DNA of 64,000 nucleotides from Bryobacterales bacterium (GTDB lineage: Bacteria > Acidobacteriota > Terriglobia > Bryobacterales > Bryobacteraceae), in assembly GCA_016716385.1 (NCBI GenBank), contig JADJWL010000006.1:124001-188000 (forward strand). The letters are read 5' to 3'. This document shows positions 24,610-33,604 of this stretch, one piece after another. The position numbers and the translations under genes were made by a program. The notes under the pieces are model-generated. The model ran no database searches and had not been told where the DNA came from. It worked only from the letters and a program-made list of their open reading frames with translations. Each line of letters opens with the position of its first letter. The stretch's first letter is position 1.

Positions 24610-25931
24610 GAACTCTTCATCGCTCGTCCGGGCTCGTCCGGGGCCGGCGTGATGATGCAGGTCTTGACTCCGCGCTTTTCGACAGCCGTGACTTCGATTC
24701 GCAGAGCCTGATGGATGACAGCATCCCCTATCCTGGGAGGTCTTTCCAACAACGACAAGACCAACCCACCTACCGTCTCCACCTCGTCGTGCTCCACCTC
24801 TCTACCCAGCCGTTCGGCAACCTCGTCGATTCGCACCGTGCCCGCAACGTGCAGCCGGCCCTGGGGGTCCGGCCAGATTTCCGGAACGTTGGCGTCCTCG
24901 TGTAACTCTCCGGCCACTTCGTCGAACAGGTCCTTAGCGGTAATGATGCCGGCTGTACCCCCGTACTCGTCCATCACGACCGCCATCTGGGTGGTTTCCC
25001 GCCGCATCGCCGCCAGGACAACGTCGACTTCCGCGGTATGCGGTACATAGGGCGCCGGCTGCAGATCTCCTGTCTCGATCGAAGATCCGCTCATGAGCTT
25101 TGGGAGCAGATCCTTGATGTGGATCACTCCCACGATCTCGTCCAGGTCCTTACGGTAGACGGGGAAGCGGGTGAACGATGCGCCGCGCAGGACGGAGCGC
25201 AGATCCGCCGGCGAAGCCGCGAGCGGGATCCCGATCACCTTGACTCGCGGCACCATAACCTCGCCCGCCGTGAGCTCCGTGAAGCGCAAGAGTTCGCGCA
25301 GAAGCCGTCCGGACTCGGCGCGCAGTGCGCCTCCGGCCTGGCTCTCTTCGATGAGGTATTCGAGTTCCTCCGGCGTATGGCCGAGATTGTGCGACGGTGT
25401 CCCGCGGTCGATGCCGAAAAGGCGCAGAATGGCGTTGCCCAGGCTATTCAGCCCGACGACCAGCGGATACAGCGCTGTTTTCACCCACATGATCGCCGGG
25501 GTAATCCACAGGCTGGTATTTTCGGCGTGCCGCAAGGCAAGAGTCTTGGGCACCATTTCGCCAAGAACGATATGCAAGTAGGTGAGGAGCGCCACCGACG
25601 AGACTGTGGCGGCGGCGTGCGCGGGAAACCATGCGGCCGCGCCGAATGCGGCGAACATCCCGGCAAACCATTCCGCCAGGACGTGTTCGCCGTACATTCC
25701 GAGCCCGAGACTGGCGAACGTGATACCCAGTTGCGCGGTGGCGATGTACTGATCCCGGCGCACGGGATCGCGGAGAATGGCAGCGACCACGCGGGCCACC
25801 CGGTGCCCTTTCGCCGCCCGATTTTCCACGCTCGCCGGCGCCGTCCCGATAATGGCGAACTCAGCGGCCACAAAGGCGCCGTTGAGCACAATCAGCAGCG
25901 CAATGATCAGGATGGGATAGCCGTTATCCAT
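24606..25931 (-). CDS. CNNM/CorC-family transporter (CBS-domain), first copy
   Basis: A 441-residue inner-membrane protein. The N-terminal CNNM (DUF21) domain (1-190) has about three to four helices: ILIIALLIVLNGAFVAAEFAIIG, ATVSSVALLTYLHIVLGEMVPKTLAL and the AIMWVKTALYPLVVGLNSL segment. Two CBS motifs follow (GEVMVPRVKVIGIPL..., DEIVGVIHIKDLLPKL; QMAVVMDEYGGTAGIITAKDL), then the CorC_HlyC C-terminal domain. Family members move Mg2+/Co2+ or related cations, and nucleotides bind the CBS pair. It overlaps the paralogue upstream by 8 bp and the receptor gene downstream by 4 bp. HlyC/hemolysin names for this family are misleading. Confidence 0.9.
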   Translation of the reverse strand: MDNGYPILIIALLIVLNGAFVAAEFAIIGTAPASVENRAAKGHRVARVVAAILRDPVRRDQYIATAQLGITFASLGLGMYGEHVLAEWFAGMFAAFGAAAWFPAHAAATVSSVALLTYLHIVLGEMVPKTLALRHAENTSLWITPAIMWVKTALYPLVVGLNSLGNAILRLFGIDRGTPSHNLGHTPEELEYLIEESQAGGALRAESGRLLRELLRFTELTAGEVMVPRVKVIGIPLAASPADLRSVLRGASFTRFPVYRKDLDEIVGVIHIKDLLPKLMSGSSIETGDLQPAPYVPHTAEVDVVLAAMRRETTQMAVVMDEYGGTAGIITAKDLFDEVAGELHEDANVPEIWPDPQGRLHVAGTVRIDEVAERLGREVEHDEVETVGGLVLSLLERPPRIGDAVIHQALRIEVTAVEKRGVKTCIITPAPDEPGRAMKSS

Positions 25932-27234
25932 CCGGCTTCTCCGCGGCAGAAGGAACGGGCCTGACCGTTACGGAGACAACGCGGTTGCCGGCTACCGACT
26001 CCACCTGCACTTCCATCAGGCCGATGGAAACCGTCTCCCCAGCTTCAGGAATCCGTCCGAGGGCATACGTGATGTGCCCCCCTAAGGTATCCGCCTCGCT
26101 CTCCAGGTGTACGCCCGTCCAACGCGTGGTCTCATCGACACGCATGAGGCCGGACAGGCGCACGCGGCCGTCGGGCAGCAGCACCGGAGGCTGGGCCCCG
26201 CGCACGCTGTCCGTATCGGTGCCGAGCAATTCGTTGATGAAGTCGCCGAGTGTCACCAGGCCGACCACGCTGAACTCGTCCACGACGGCTGCCTGATGCG
26301 TGCGCCGTTCCTGGAACAGCGATAAGAGCCGGTCCGCCTTGACGCCGCCCGGGATCGTCACCAGCGGTTTCATGACTTCGGCCGGCCACGGAAGACGGTT
26401 GTGTTCAAGATAGAACGCGACAACGTCCTTCGAATGCAGCAGCCCGACGATGTTGTCGGGGGAGTTCTCCTTGACGGGCAGCCGGGTGTATCGCACACTT
26501 CGCAGCGTGCTTGCCAGGGTCTCGGGCGTGGAGTGGACGTCGATCGACACCACGTGGCTTCGGGGGACCATCAATTGCCGCACCGGGCGGGCAACGAGCC
26601 GGACGGCGCGCCGCAAACGCCCGTGTTCCTCCGGTTCCAGCAGTCCCCCTTTGTGGCTTTCCGCAATCAGGAGCTCAATCTCCTCCGGCGAATGGATATG
26701 CGCGTGACCGACCTGGGAAAAACCGAGCAGCCGGAGAATCGCCAGTCCGCTGCCATTCAGGACATGGAGAAACCACGCGTAGACCACCAGGGATATCTGC
26801 ATCAGGGGCAGAGTGTAGAGAGCGACCCGCGTCGGGTATTGAAGGGCAAGCGACTTGGGAATCAGTTCGCCCAGCACGACTTGGAACGTCGTCATGACGA
26901 CAAGAGTGACCCCGATGGCGGCGGACTGCGCCGCAGCCGGACTCCAGCCGGACCAGGCCTGAATGACCGGTGTGGCTGCCGGGGCGAGGAATGCCTGGCT
27001 ATACGCTCCTACCACCAGGCTGGACCAGGTGATCCCGATCTGGCAGGCCGCGACATAGCGATCGAGGCGGACTGGATCGGTCACGATGGGGAGCAGGCGG
27101 ATCGCCAGCGCTCCTCCATTGTCGGCGAGTTGCCGGATCTTGCTCCGCCGTACGCTCACCGCCCCAAACTCAGCCGCGACGTAAAACGAATTGATCGCGA
27201 TCAGGAGAGCGATGAATAACCAGTCAGGGAACAT
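25924..27234 (-). CDS. CNNM/CorC-family transporter (CBS-domain), second copy
   Basis: A 436-residue paralogue of the next gene in the operon, with the same order of parts: CNNM helices (WLFIALLIAINSFYVAAEFGAVSVRRSKIRQLADNGG, AAIGVTLVVMTTFQVVLGELIPKSLAL), CBS pair (QLMVPRSHVVSIDVH, DNIVGLLHSKDVVAFYL, QAAVVDEFSVVGLVTLGDFINELLG) and the C-terminal CorC domain. In the second CBS, DEFSVVGLVTL replaces the DEYGGTAGIIT of the paralogue, so nucleotide sensing may differ. The first gene of the operon. The 189 bp upstream, up to the glycosyltransferase gene, holds no feature I can recognise. Confidence 0.9.
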   Translation of the reverse strand: MFPDWLFIALLIAINSFYVAAEFGAVSVRRSKIRQLADNGGALAIRLLPIVTDPVRLDRYVAACQIGITWSSLVVGAYSQAFLAPAATPVIQAWSGWSPAAAQSAAIGVTLVVMTTFQVVLGELIPKSLALQYPTRVALYTLPLMQISLVVYAWFLHVLNGSGLAILRLLGFSQVGHAHIHSPEEIELLIAESHKGGLLEPEEHGRLRRAVRLVARPVRQLMVPRSHVVSIDVHSTPETLASTLRSVRYTRLPVKENSPDNIVGLLHSKDVVAFYLEHNRLPWPAEVMKPLVTIPGGVKADRLLSLFQERRTHQAAVVDEFSVVGLVTLGDFINELLGTDTDSVRGAQPPVLLPDGRVRLSGLMRVDETTRWTGVHLESEADTLGGHITYALGRIPEAGETVSIGLMEVQVESVAGNRVVSVTVRPVPSAAEKPDG

Positions 27235-27423
27235 CGCAGCGAACTCTCAGCGGGCGTGCCACTGGGAAGTACGCGCCGGAAACCGGGAGCCATGAGGAGT
27301 GCGGGAGCGGCGCTGGGCGAAGGTCATAGGCACAGGTTCTGTAGAGTTCGATACCTCCTGATTCTATCCCGAAGCGGTTGCACCGGCAGCGGGGTCACGC
27401 CCGGTCGCGGTACTCTTGCTTCG

Positions 27424-28512
27424 ATGGAGCCGCTGCCCGCGCTCGGTGTCTACGCTCCGGCGGAGGGTTCGCCTACGGGGGTCGATCGCTACGCGCGCCT
27501 GCTCAATGCCGCACTGGGAAACCGGGGCCGCGTGCTGCCGGGAGATCGAGGTACGGTGGCCTTGTACCATCTCGCCAACAACCCCTTGCATGCAGAGGCC
27601 TACCGCCAATCTCTCCGCCGTCCGGGAATCGTCCTGCTGCACGACGCCCTGCTCCAGCATTTCTTCCTGGCGACGTGTTCGGAGTCCGGGTATGTTGACG
27701 AATTCGTCTTCAACTACGGCAACTGGGGCCGGGAGTTGGCGCGCGAACTATACCGGGGACAGTCGCGGTCGGGGCTACGGCGTGAATACTACGACTACCC
27801 ACTGCTGCGCCGCCCCCTCGAACACGCCCGCGCGGTGCTGGTGCACAACCGCGCCGCGGCCGAGGCCGCGCGCCGCCACGCTCCGGATGCGCGAATCGTC
27901 GAGATCCCTCACCTCGGACTTTGTCCAGCAGAGCCTGAGCCGGTCGATGTGCTGCGTTTCCGGGACCGCCTGAAGATTCCACTGAACGCCTTTGTCTTTT
28001 CGATCTTCGGCTATCTGCGCGAGTCCAAGCGCCCCTTGGCGGCAATCCGGGCGCTTCCGCCCGGCGCGATCCTTTTGCTCGCGGGCGATCCCGTCTCGCG
28101 CGATCTGCCGCGGTCACTCGGAGCACTGGCTAGTGTCCCCGGCTTGCGGCGGACCGGGTTCCTCGGCGATGGCGATTTCCGGCTGGCCGCGGCGGCCACC
28201 GATGTCTGCATCAACCTCCGTGATCCGTCGGCGGGCGAGACCTCGGGAATCGCGATCCAACTGATGGGGATGGGCCGGCCGGTGATGGTCAGCGAGGGAG
28301 CGGAAGTCGAGGGCTTCCCGCCCGGAGCCTGCCCGCGCATTCCCCGGGGCGTGTTGGAAGAAGAGACCCTCCGCGCCGTCATGCTCTGGCTGGCCAGCCA
28401 CCGGAATGACGCCCGACGGATGGGAGCCGCCGCCCGCGCCCACATCGCTTTGCAGCACGCGCCGGACCGGGTGGCCGACGCCATTTGGAGCGTCGCGGCC
28501 AGCCTCGCATAG
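27424..28512 (+). CDS. GT4-type glycosyltransferase
   Basis: A 362-residue cytoplasmic protein with two Rossmann-like halves typical of GT-B enzymes. Signs are the N-terminal LGVYAPAEGSPTGVDRYARLLNAAL, the middle RILEIPHLGL-like RIVEIPHLG, the FSIFGYLRESKRPLAAIRAL segment that opens the second domain, and GDGDFRLAAAATDVCINLRDPSAGETSGIAIQLMGMGRPVMVSEGAE. The Glu in GETSG is where GT4 enzymes bind the nucleotide-sugar donor. ATG 27424 is chosen because upstream in-frame sequence does not look coding. No adjacent polysaccharide genes indicate its product. Confidence 0.8.
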   Translation: MEPLPALGVYAPAEGSPTGVDRYARLLNAALGNRGRVLPGDRGTVALYHLANNPLHAEAYRQSLRRPGIVLLHDALLQHFFLATCSESGYVDEFVFNYGNWGRELARELYRGQSRSGLRREYYDYPLLRRPLEHARAVLVHNRAAAEAARRHAPDARIVEIPHLGLCPAEPEPVDVLRFRDRLKIPLNAFVFSIFGYLRESKRPLAAIRALPPGAILLLAGDPVSRDLPRSLGALASVPGLRRTGFLGDGDFRLAAAATDVCINLRDPSAGETSGIAIQLMGMGRPVMVSEGAEVEGFPPGACPRIPRGVLEEETLRAVMLWLASHRNDARRMGAAARAHIALQHAPDRVADAIWSVAASLA

Positions 28513-28533
28513 TACACTGAAACATCGCCATCT

Positions 28534-29313
28534 ATGTCCATTCGATTGATGCTGGGTCTGTTGCTGGCTTGGTCTGCAGCCGCGCAGACGATGCCTGCCA
28601 GGCGCAGCAGCAACTATGATCCGACGACTCGTGACGGACGCTTCGACTTGCGGGCCCGGGTCGATGGCCGCGTGGAGTTCGAGATCCGCGGCAGTGAGAT
28701 CCGCTACATCACACGCGGTGGCCGGCCCCCGGAAGATGCCGGTTCGGAGTACCGCAAGGAGATCCCTCGCGGGGAGATGGTGAACGTCAGGCTCGACCAG
28801 CGCGATGGCCGGACGAAGATTCGTATTCTCGAAGAGCCCAGCCGCCGGAATAACTACGCGCTGATTCTCGAAATCGACGACCGTCCGGGCGGCGCGGACC
28901 GCTATCACGCCCGCATTACCTGGGACGATGAACGGCTGGACCGGGACACCGGCCGTTCCGGGCGCAGGGATCGCGGGCAGAACCGCGACCGCGCGGATGT
29001 GTCGCTCTCTGCGTCGGGCTCGGGTGACCTGCGCTATGGCTCCACCACCGACCGGATCCGGCGCGCGACCGTGGAGTTGCGCGGCGACCGCGATGCGGTC
29101 CTGCTGCTCGAAACCGACAGCAACCGCCGTCTGCGCTTCGACGCCGATGTCCGCGACACCACCAACACCCGCATCCGTTTACGCCTGCGGAACTCGGACC
29201 TGGGCTCGGTTTCCGGCGAGGCCGAGGTCCAGACGCGCAACAATCAGCTCGATTCCGTCCGCATCGACGGCCGGCTCGGCCGCGACACGCTGCGCGGGGA
29301 TTTCCAGCGGTAG
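28534..29313 (+). CDS. Secreted Arg/Asp-rich protein of unknown function
   Basis: A 259-residue protein with signal peptide MSIRLMLGLLLAWSAAAQ. The mature chain repeatedly alternates charged beta-like stretches (GRFDLRARVDGRVEFEIRGSEIRYITRGGR, RATVELRGDRDAVLLLETDSNRRLRFDADVRDTTNTRIRLRLRN) around a central Arg/Asp-rich linker (DERLDRDTGRSGRRDRGQNRDRAD). It looks like two small beta domains joined by a flexible linker. No family is recognised. A CATAGTAC-type -10 motif and ACTGAAACA lie just upstream (28509-28524), probably its own promoter region. Confidence 0.75.
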   Translation: MSIRLMLGLLLAWSAAAQTMPARRSSNYDPTTRDGRFDLRARVDGRVEFEIRGSEIRYITRGGRPPEDAGSEYRKEIPRGEMVNVRLDQRDGRTKIRILEEPSRRNNYALILEIDDRPGGADRYHARITWDDERLDRDTGRSGRRDRGQNRDRADVSLSASGSGDLRYGSTTDRIRRATVELRGDRDAVLLLETDSNRRLRFDADVRDTTNTRIRLRLRNSDLGSVSGEAEVQTRNNQLDSVRIDGRLGRDTLRGDFQR

Positions 29314-29321
29314 GGCGTCCA

Positions 29322-30209
29322 ATGACGCAGGCGGAACTCGACCGGTTGGTCGGACAGATCGGTGAGGAAATTCTGGCGCGGATTAACCGTCCTGCGCTGT
29401 CGCGGGTGGAAGGCCTCAACCAGCCCGAATCTGTCTGCCCGGGATGTGTCCAGCGCTGCCCGCAGACTTGCGCGAAGAAGACGGCGGAGATCGTCGCCGC
29501 CGGCGCCGACCGTGTGTCCGCTTCGGAGAAACTGACCCGCGTCGATCCCGGCATCGCCGGCCTCATCGACCACACGCTGCTGCGGCCCAACGCCACCCGC
29601 ACGGAGATCGTCACGCTTTGCGCCGAAGCGAGGAAGTTCGGGTTCGCCAGCGTCTGTGTGAATCCGTACTGGGTGAACCTTGCCGCGGCCGAACTCGCCG
29701 GGTCCGGGGTGGCCGTCTGCACGGTCACAGGCTTCCCCCTCGGTGCGACAACCACGGCAGCCAAACTCGCGGAAACCGAAACCGCCCTCCGCGCCGGAGC
29801 AACCGAGATCGACATGGTGCAGAACGTTGGGGCTTTGCTCTCGGGAGACCAGGAGGCGGTGCGTCTGGACATTGCCGCGGTCGTCCGCCTCGCGCACGCG
29901 GCGGGCGCCTCCGTTAAGGTGATCCTGGAGACGGCGTTTCTCGATGATGCGCAGAAGGCGGCCGCCTGCGCGCTCGCGAAAATGGCCAAGGCCGATTTCG
30001 TCAAGACGTCGACCGGCTTCGGACCGCACGGCGCCACCACGCACGATGTGCGGCTGATGCGGCACATCGTGGGCCCGGCGATGGGGGTGAAGGCGGCGGG
30101 AGGCATCCGCACGCTCGACGATTTCCGCGCCATGGCCGCCGCGGGAGCATCCCGAATCGGCGCCAGCGCCAGTGTCCGCATCATGGAGGCCGCCGGGTCC
30201 GCGCGCTAA
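29322..30209 (+). CDS. deoC: Deoxyribose-phosphate aldolase with Cys-rich N-terminal extension
   Basis: A 295-residue class-I aldolase. The core starts at LIDHTLLRPNATRTEI (about 81) and has the DERA catalytic set: Asp161 (EIDMVQN), Schiff-base Lys225 (FVKTSTGFG) and Lys254 (GVKAAGGIR). It cleaves 2-deoxyribose-5-phosphate to acetaldehyde and glyceraldehyde-3-phosphate. The first 70 residues are extra: an amphipathic helix (LDRLVGQIGEEILARIN) resembling microcompartment encapsulation peptides, followed by Cys39, 42, 46 and 50 (CPGC..RCPQTC). No shell genes are in the window. The stop overlaps the next start by 1 bp (TAATG), in an operon with a phosphatase and lysA. Confidence 0.9.
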   Translation: MTQAELDRLVGQIGEEILARINRPALSRVEGLNQPESVCPGCVQRCPQTCAKKTAEIVAAGADRVSASEKLTRVDPGIAGLIDHTLLRPNATRTEIVTLCAEARKFGFASVCVNPYWVNLAAAELAGSGVAVCTVTGFPLGATTTAAKLAETETALRAGATEIDMVQNVGALLSGDQEAVRLDIAAVVRLAHAAGASVKVILETAFLDDAQKAAACALAKMAKADFVKTSTGFGPHGATTHDVRLMRHIVGPAMGVKAAGGIRTLDDFRAMAAAGASRIGASASVRIMEAAGSAR

Positions 30210-31960
30210 TGGCCGACCTCCGCTCCCACGCCCGGTTCCAGCAGCAGACCGAACTGCTCGATTTCCTGCTCGAAGTCGCCGAAGTCACGCACCAGACTCT
30301 GGATCTCGACCGCCTGCTCGTCAACGTGTCGAACATTGTCCAGCGCGTGGTCGACTGCGAGTTCCTGGCGATTCTGCTGTATGGCGAGAAGTCGCAGAAG
30401 CTACGCATCCGCTATGCGGTCGGCCACCGTCCGGAGGTCGTGCAGCGTCTGGAAGTCGGACTGAACGAAGGGATCACCGGGGCGGCCGCGGCCGCGCGCG
30501 AAGCGATCCTTGTGGGCGACGTGCGGAGCGACCCGCGCTATCTCAAGGCGAGCGACGCCGTGCGGACTGAAATGGCCGTACCGATGGTTGCGCGCGGCAA
30601 GCTTGTGGGCGTCCTGGACATCCAGTCCACACGGCTCAACGCGTACACCGACGAGGACCGGTCGCTGGTGCGTCTGATTGCTTCGCGAGTCGCCTCGGCG
30701 ATCGACAACGCCAGGCTGTACCGGCGGCTGGAGCGGACGAACCGGTCGCTCAGCGTGCTCGCGTCGGTCTCGCGCGAAACTTCGGCCATTCTCGATCTGA
30801 GCGGACTGCTGAAGCAGATCGCCTCGTCGGTCCGGTCTCTGATTCAGTACGACGCTTTCAGCGTGTACCTCGTGGACGAAGAGCAGCAGGTGCTGCGGCA
30901 CCGCTTCAGCGTCCGCTACGACAAGGAAGTCGATCTCGACAGTATTCCACTCGGAAAGGGCATCACGGGCGCGGCGGCGGCATCGCGCGAGACTGTGCGG
31001 GTCCGGGATACCCTGCGCGACCCGCGCTACATTGCCTCCCACCCCAGCATCCGCTCCGAGGTCGCCGTGCCGCTGATCGCGCGGGACCGCGTGATCGGCG
31101 TGATGGACCTGGAGTGCGAAAGGGTCGGCTTCTTCACCGAAGAACATGTCCGGCTGCTCTCGACGCTGGCGCCGCAGATCGCAGTTTCCATCGAGAACGC
31201 GCGATTGTACGAGGAACTGGCGTCGCGCGAGCGCCTGATGGAAGAGGACCTGCGCTCCGCCGCCGAGTTGCAGGCTTTGCTCCTGCCGAGACAGGCCCCG
31301 GAAATCAGCGGACTGCGGCTCGGCGTGGGACTGCGTCCGGCCCGCCAGATCAGCGGCGACATTTACGACTTCTTCGCGCACGATGACGATCATGCCGTCA
31401 TCGCATTCGGTGACGTGAGCGGTAAAGGGGTGGCGGCGGCGTTGTTCGGCGCGCTGGTGAGCGGCCTCCTGCGGACGCTCGCGCCGCGGCGCCGGGAGCC
31501 GGCGACCCTGCTGAAAGCACTGAACGACGCGCTCGTGCTGCGGCGCGTAGATGCGCGGTACGTGGTTCTGCTGGTGGCGCTCTGGCATCCGCACTCGCGT
31601 ACGCTGAACGTCGCCAGCGCCGGGGCGTTGCCGCCGCTGATTGTCCGGGCCGGCGGCCGCGTCGAGTCGCGCGCTCTGGAGGGCTTTCCACTCGGCCTGT
31701 TGGGCGCACGCGAGTACGAAGAAGCGTCGCTCCAGGTGGAGCCGGGCGACACCATTCTGCTGTACTCCGACGGTGTGATCGATCACCTGAATCCGGCGGG
31801 CGAGGAGTATGGCATGGAGCGACTCTCCGCCCTCGCCAGCGGGCATCGTGGACTCTCCGCTCACGGCGTGGTTGCGCGGATCTTCGCCGACCTCGACCGC
31901 TTCGGCGCCGGTGAACCGCGCTACGACGATCAGACGCTTCTCGTTCTCCAGGTTACGTAA
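30209..31960 (+). CDS. GAF-GAF-PP2C (SpoIIE-type) serine phosphatase
   Basis: A 583-residue cytoplasmic signalling protein. GAF domain one (about 20-165) and GAF domain two (190-335) share EGITGAAAAAREAILVGDVRSDPRY-like segments (the second reads KGITGAAAASRETVRVRDTLRDPRY). A coiled linker (about 335-355) leads to the PP2C_SIG phosphatase domain (375-583) with GDVSGKGVAAALFGALVSG, HPHSRTLNVASAGALPPL and LLYSDGVIDHLNPAGEEYG. Such proteins dephosphorylate anti-anti-sigma factors in partner-switching systems. No anti-sigma or STAS gene lies nearby. It is coupled by 1-bp overlaps to deoC before it and lysA after it. Confidence 0.9.
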   Translation: MADLRSHARFQQQTELLDFLLEVAEVTHQTLDLDRLLVNVSNIVQRVVDCEFLAILLYGEKSQKLRIRYAVGHRPEVVQRLEVGLNEGITGAAAAAREAILVGDVRSDPRYLKASDAVRTEMAVPMVARGKLVGVLDIQSTRLNAYTDEDRSLVRLIASRVASAIDNARLYRRLERTNRSLSVLASVSRETSAILDLSGLLKQIASSVRSLIQYDAFSVYLVDEEQQVLRHRFSVRYDKEVDLDSIPLGKGITGAAAASRETVRVRDTLRDPRYIASHPSIRSEVAVPLIARDRVIGVMDLECERVGFFTEEHVRLLSTLAPQIAVSIENARLYEELASRERLMEEDLRSAAELQALLLPRQAPEISGLRLGVGLRPARQISGDIYDFFAHDDDHAVIAFGDVSGKGVAAALFGALVSGLLRTLAPRRREPATLLKALNDALVLRRVDARYVVLLVALWHPHSRTLNVASAGALPPLIVRAGGRVESRALEGFPLGLLGAREYEEASLQVEPGDTILLYSDGVIDHLNPAGEEYGMERLSALASGHRGLSAHGVVARIFADLDRFGAGEPRYDDQTLLVLQVT

Positions 31961-33198
31961 TGCTCTCCTATCAAGACCGATCCCTTTACGCTGATTCCGT
32001 CCCTCTGGCTGACATTGCCCGCAAGGTCGGAACGCCTGCTTACGTCTATAGCGCCGCCACGATCCGGGCGAACTACCGGGCTTACGCCGACGCCCTCGAC
32101 GGCGTGCCGCACCAGATCTGCTTCGCCGTGAAGGCGAATTCGAACCTTGCGGTCCTCCGGCTCCTGGCGCGGGAGGGCAGCGGATTCGACATCGTGTCCG
32201 GCGGAGAACTGCACCGGGTGCTCGCCGCGGGCGGGGATCCGGCGCGAACCGTGTATTCCGGCGTCGGAAAGACCGCCGATGAGATCGACATGGCGATCGC
32301 CAACGGGATTCAGAGCTTCAACTGCGAGTCCGAGGCGGAGTTGGGCTTGATCGAGGCCATCGCCGCACGTCACAGCAAGCGGGTGGCCTTTTCGCTGCGC
32401 GTCAACCCGGACGTCGACGCCGCCACGCATCCCTACATCTCCACCGGTCTACGCGAGCACAAGTTCGGCATCGACATCGGTGAGGCGCGCGACGTTTACC
32501 GCCGGGCCGCAGCGCTCCCGCACCTGGAAGCGGCGGGCGTCAGTTGCCACATCGGCTCGCAGATTCTCGATCCTACCCCGCTCATGGAGGCGCTGGACAA
32601 GGTCCTGGATCTGGCACGCCATCTGGCGGCGGATGGTTTGCCCATCCGGCACATCGACCTGGGCGGCGGGCTCGGCGTCGCCTACAGGCCCGAAGATCCT
32701 GCCCCGGCCATCAGCGCCTACGGGCAGCGCTTGCGGGAACGGTTCGCCGGTGCGGGCTTCGAGCTGATTCTCGAACCTGGCCGTTCGATCGTTGCGCCGG
32801 CGGGCGTCCTGCTGACCCGTGTCCTCTACCGGAAGCGCAGCTACGGCAAGGAGTTCATGGTGGTGGATGCGGCCATGAACGACCTGATCCGGCCCTCGCT
32901 CTATCAGTCGCACCACGAAATCATCCCGCTGCGGCGGAGCGACAGGGGAACGGTCGTGGCCGATGTTGTAGGTCCAGTCTGCGAGTCGGGGGATTTTCTG
33001 GCTCGAGGGCGGGAAATGGATAATGCCGCACCCGGTGACCTGCTGGCAGTCTGCACCGCGGGCGCCTACGGATTTGTCCTCGCGTCGAACTACAATGCCC
33101 GCCCCCGCCCCGCGGAAGTCCTCGTGGAGGACGACCGCTGGCGGATTGTCCGGGAGAGAGAAACCTACGCCGGTCTCATGCGCGGCGAGGAACCCTAG
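31960..33198 (+). CDS. lysA: Diaminopimelate decarboxylase
   Basis: A 412-residue PLP enzyme, the last step of lysine biosynthesis (meso-diaminopimelate to L-lysine and CO2). The PLP lysine is Lys58 in CFAVKANSNLAVL. Other family marks are GFDIVSGGEL, FNCESEAEL, the HKFGID-like EHKFGIDIGE, CHIGSQI, DLGGGLGVAY, LEPGRSIVAPAG, and the partner-subunit Cys in VGPVCESGDF, followed by GAYGFVLASNYN. The start overlaps the phosphatase gene stop by 1 bp. It is an unusual partner for a signalling phosphatase. Its last bases overlap the convergent small gene by 4 bp. Confidence 0.95.
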   Translation: MLSYQDRSLYADSVPLADIARKVGTPAYVYSAATIRANYRAYADALDGVPHQICFAVKANSNLAVLRLLAREGSGFDIVSGGELHRVLAAGGDPARTVYSGVGKTADEIDMAIANGIQSFNCESEAELGLIEAIAARHSKRVAFSLRVNPDVDAATHPYISTGLREHKFGIDIGEARDVYRRAAALPHLEAAGVSCHIGSQILDPTPLMEALDKVLDLARHLAADGLPIRHIDLGGGLGVAYRPEDPAPAISAYGQRLRERFAGAGFELILEPGRSIVAPAGVLLTRVLYRKRSYGKEFMVVDAAMNDLIRPSLYQSHHEIIPLRRSDRGTVVADVVGPVCESGDFLARGREMDNAAPGDLLAVCTAGAYGFVLASNYNARPRPAEVLVEDDRWRIVRERETYAGLMRGEEP

Positions 33199-33443
33199 TT
33201 AGGAGTGTCGAACTTCAGGAGCCGCTCGTCGAGAGCCGCCAGCGCCCGGCGGAGCTGGTCCTGGTGCCGGGGGTGCCGGCTCATTTCAAGGTCGTGCAGG
33301 ACGCGGCAGCGCGACAGGCGCAACAACTCCCGTTCACGCCGCAAGACGGCCTCATTCGGAGACACACAGATCTCCGTCGAGGTGTGCGCCGTGGCTGACT
33401 CAATTTGAGCTTCCACGGCCTTACTTTCCCATCCTCTGGCCAT
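33195..33443 (-). CDS. Small conserved-looking helical protein
   Basis: An 82-residue soluble protein: MARGWESKAVEAQIESA, then NEAVLRRERELLRLSRCRVLHDLEMSRHPRHQDQLRRALAALDERLLKF. The C-terminal two thirds is strongly helical and charged, and probably forms a coiled coil. The MARGWESK start feels like a conserved small family in Acidobacteriota, but I cannot name it. It overlaps the lysA end by 4 bp, so it is convergent, and is divergent from the squalene-hopene cyclase gene. No function can be assigned. Confidence 0.65.
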   Translation of the reverse strand: MARGWESKAVEAQIESATAHTSTEICVSPNEAVLRRERELLRLSRCRVLHDLEMSRHPRHQDQLRRALAALDERLLKFDTPN

Positions 33444-33604
33444 ATTTGCTTTCTGCTGTTGAAGGAAGATCCCGCTTCCATGATACAGCGGCTGCGGGAG
33501 TGGTGGGGCGGGCAGACGGTATCATAGGAGATGGGGAAACACCCCTGACTCAGGTGGAAGGGAACCCGCCTCCGGCGAACCTGCCGGTTCCGGGGGAGGA
33601 ATCG

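Noticed and set aside
33446..33604. Upstream extension of squalene-hopene cyclase
   Set aside because: The extra 53 residues are not family-like, whereas TTG 33605 has a strong Shine-Dalgarno at five bases.
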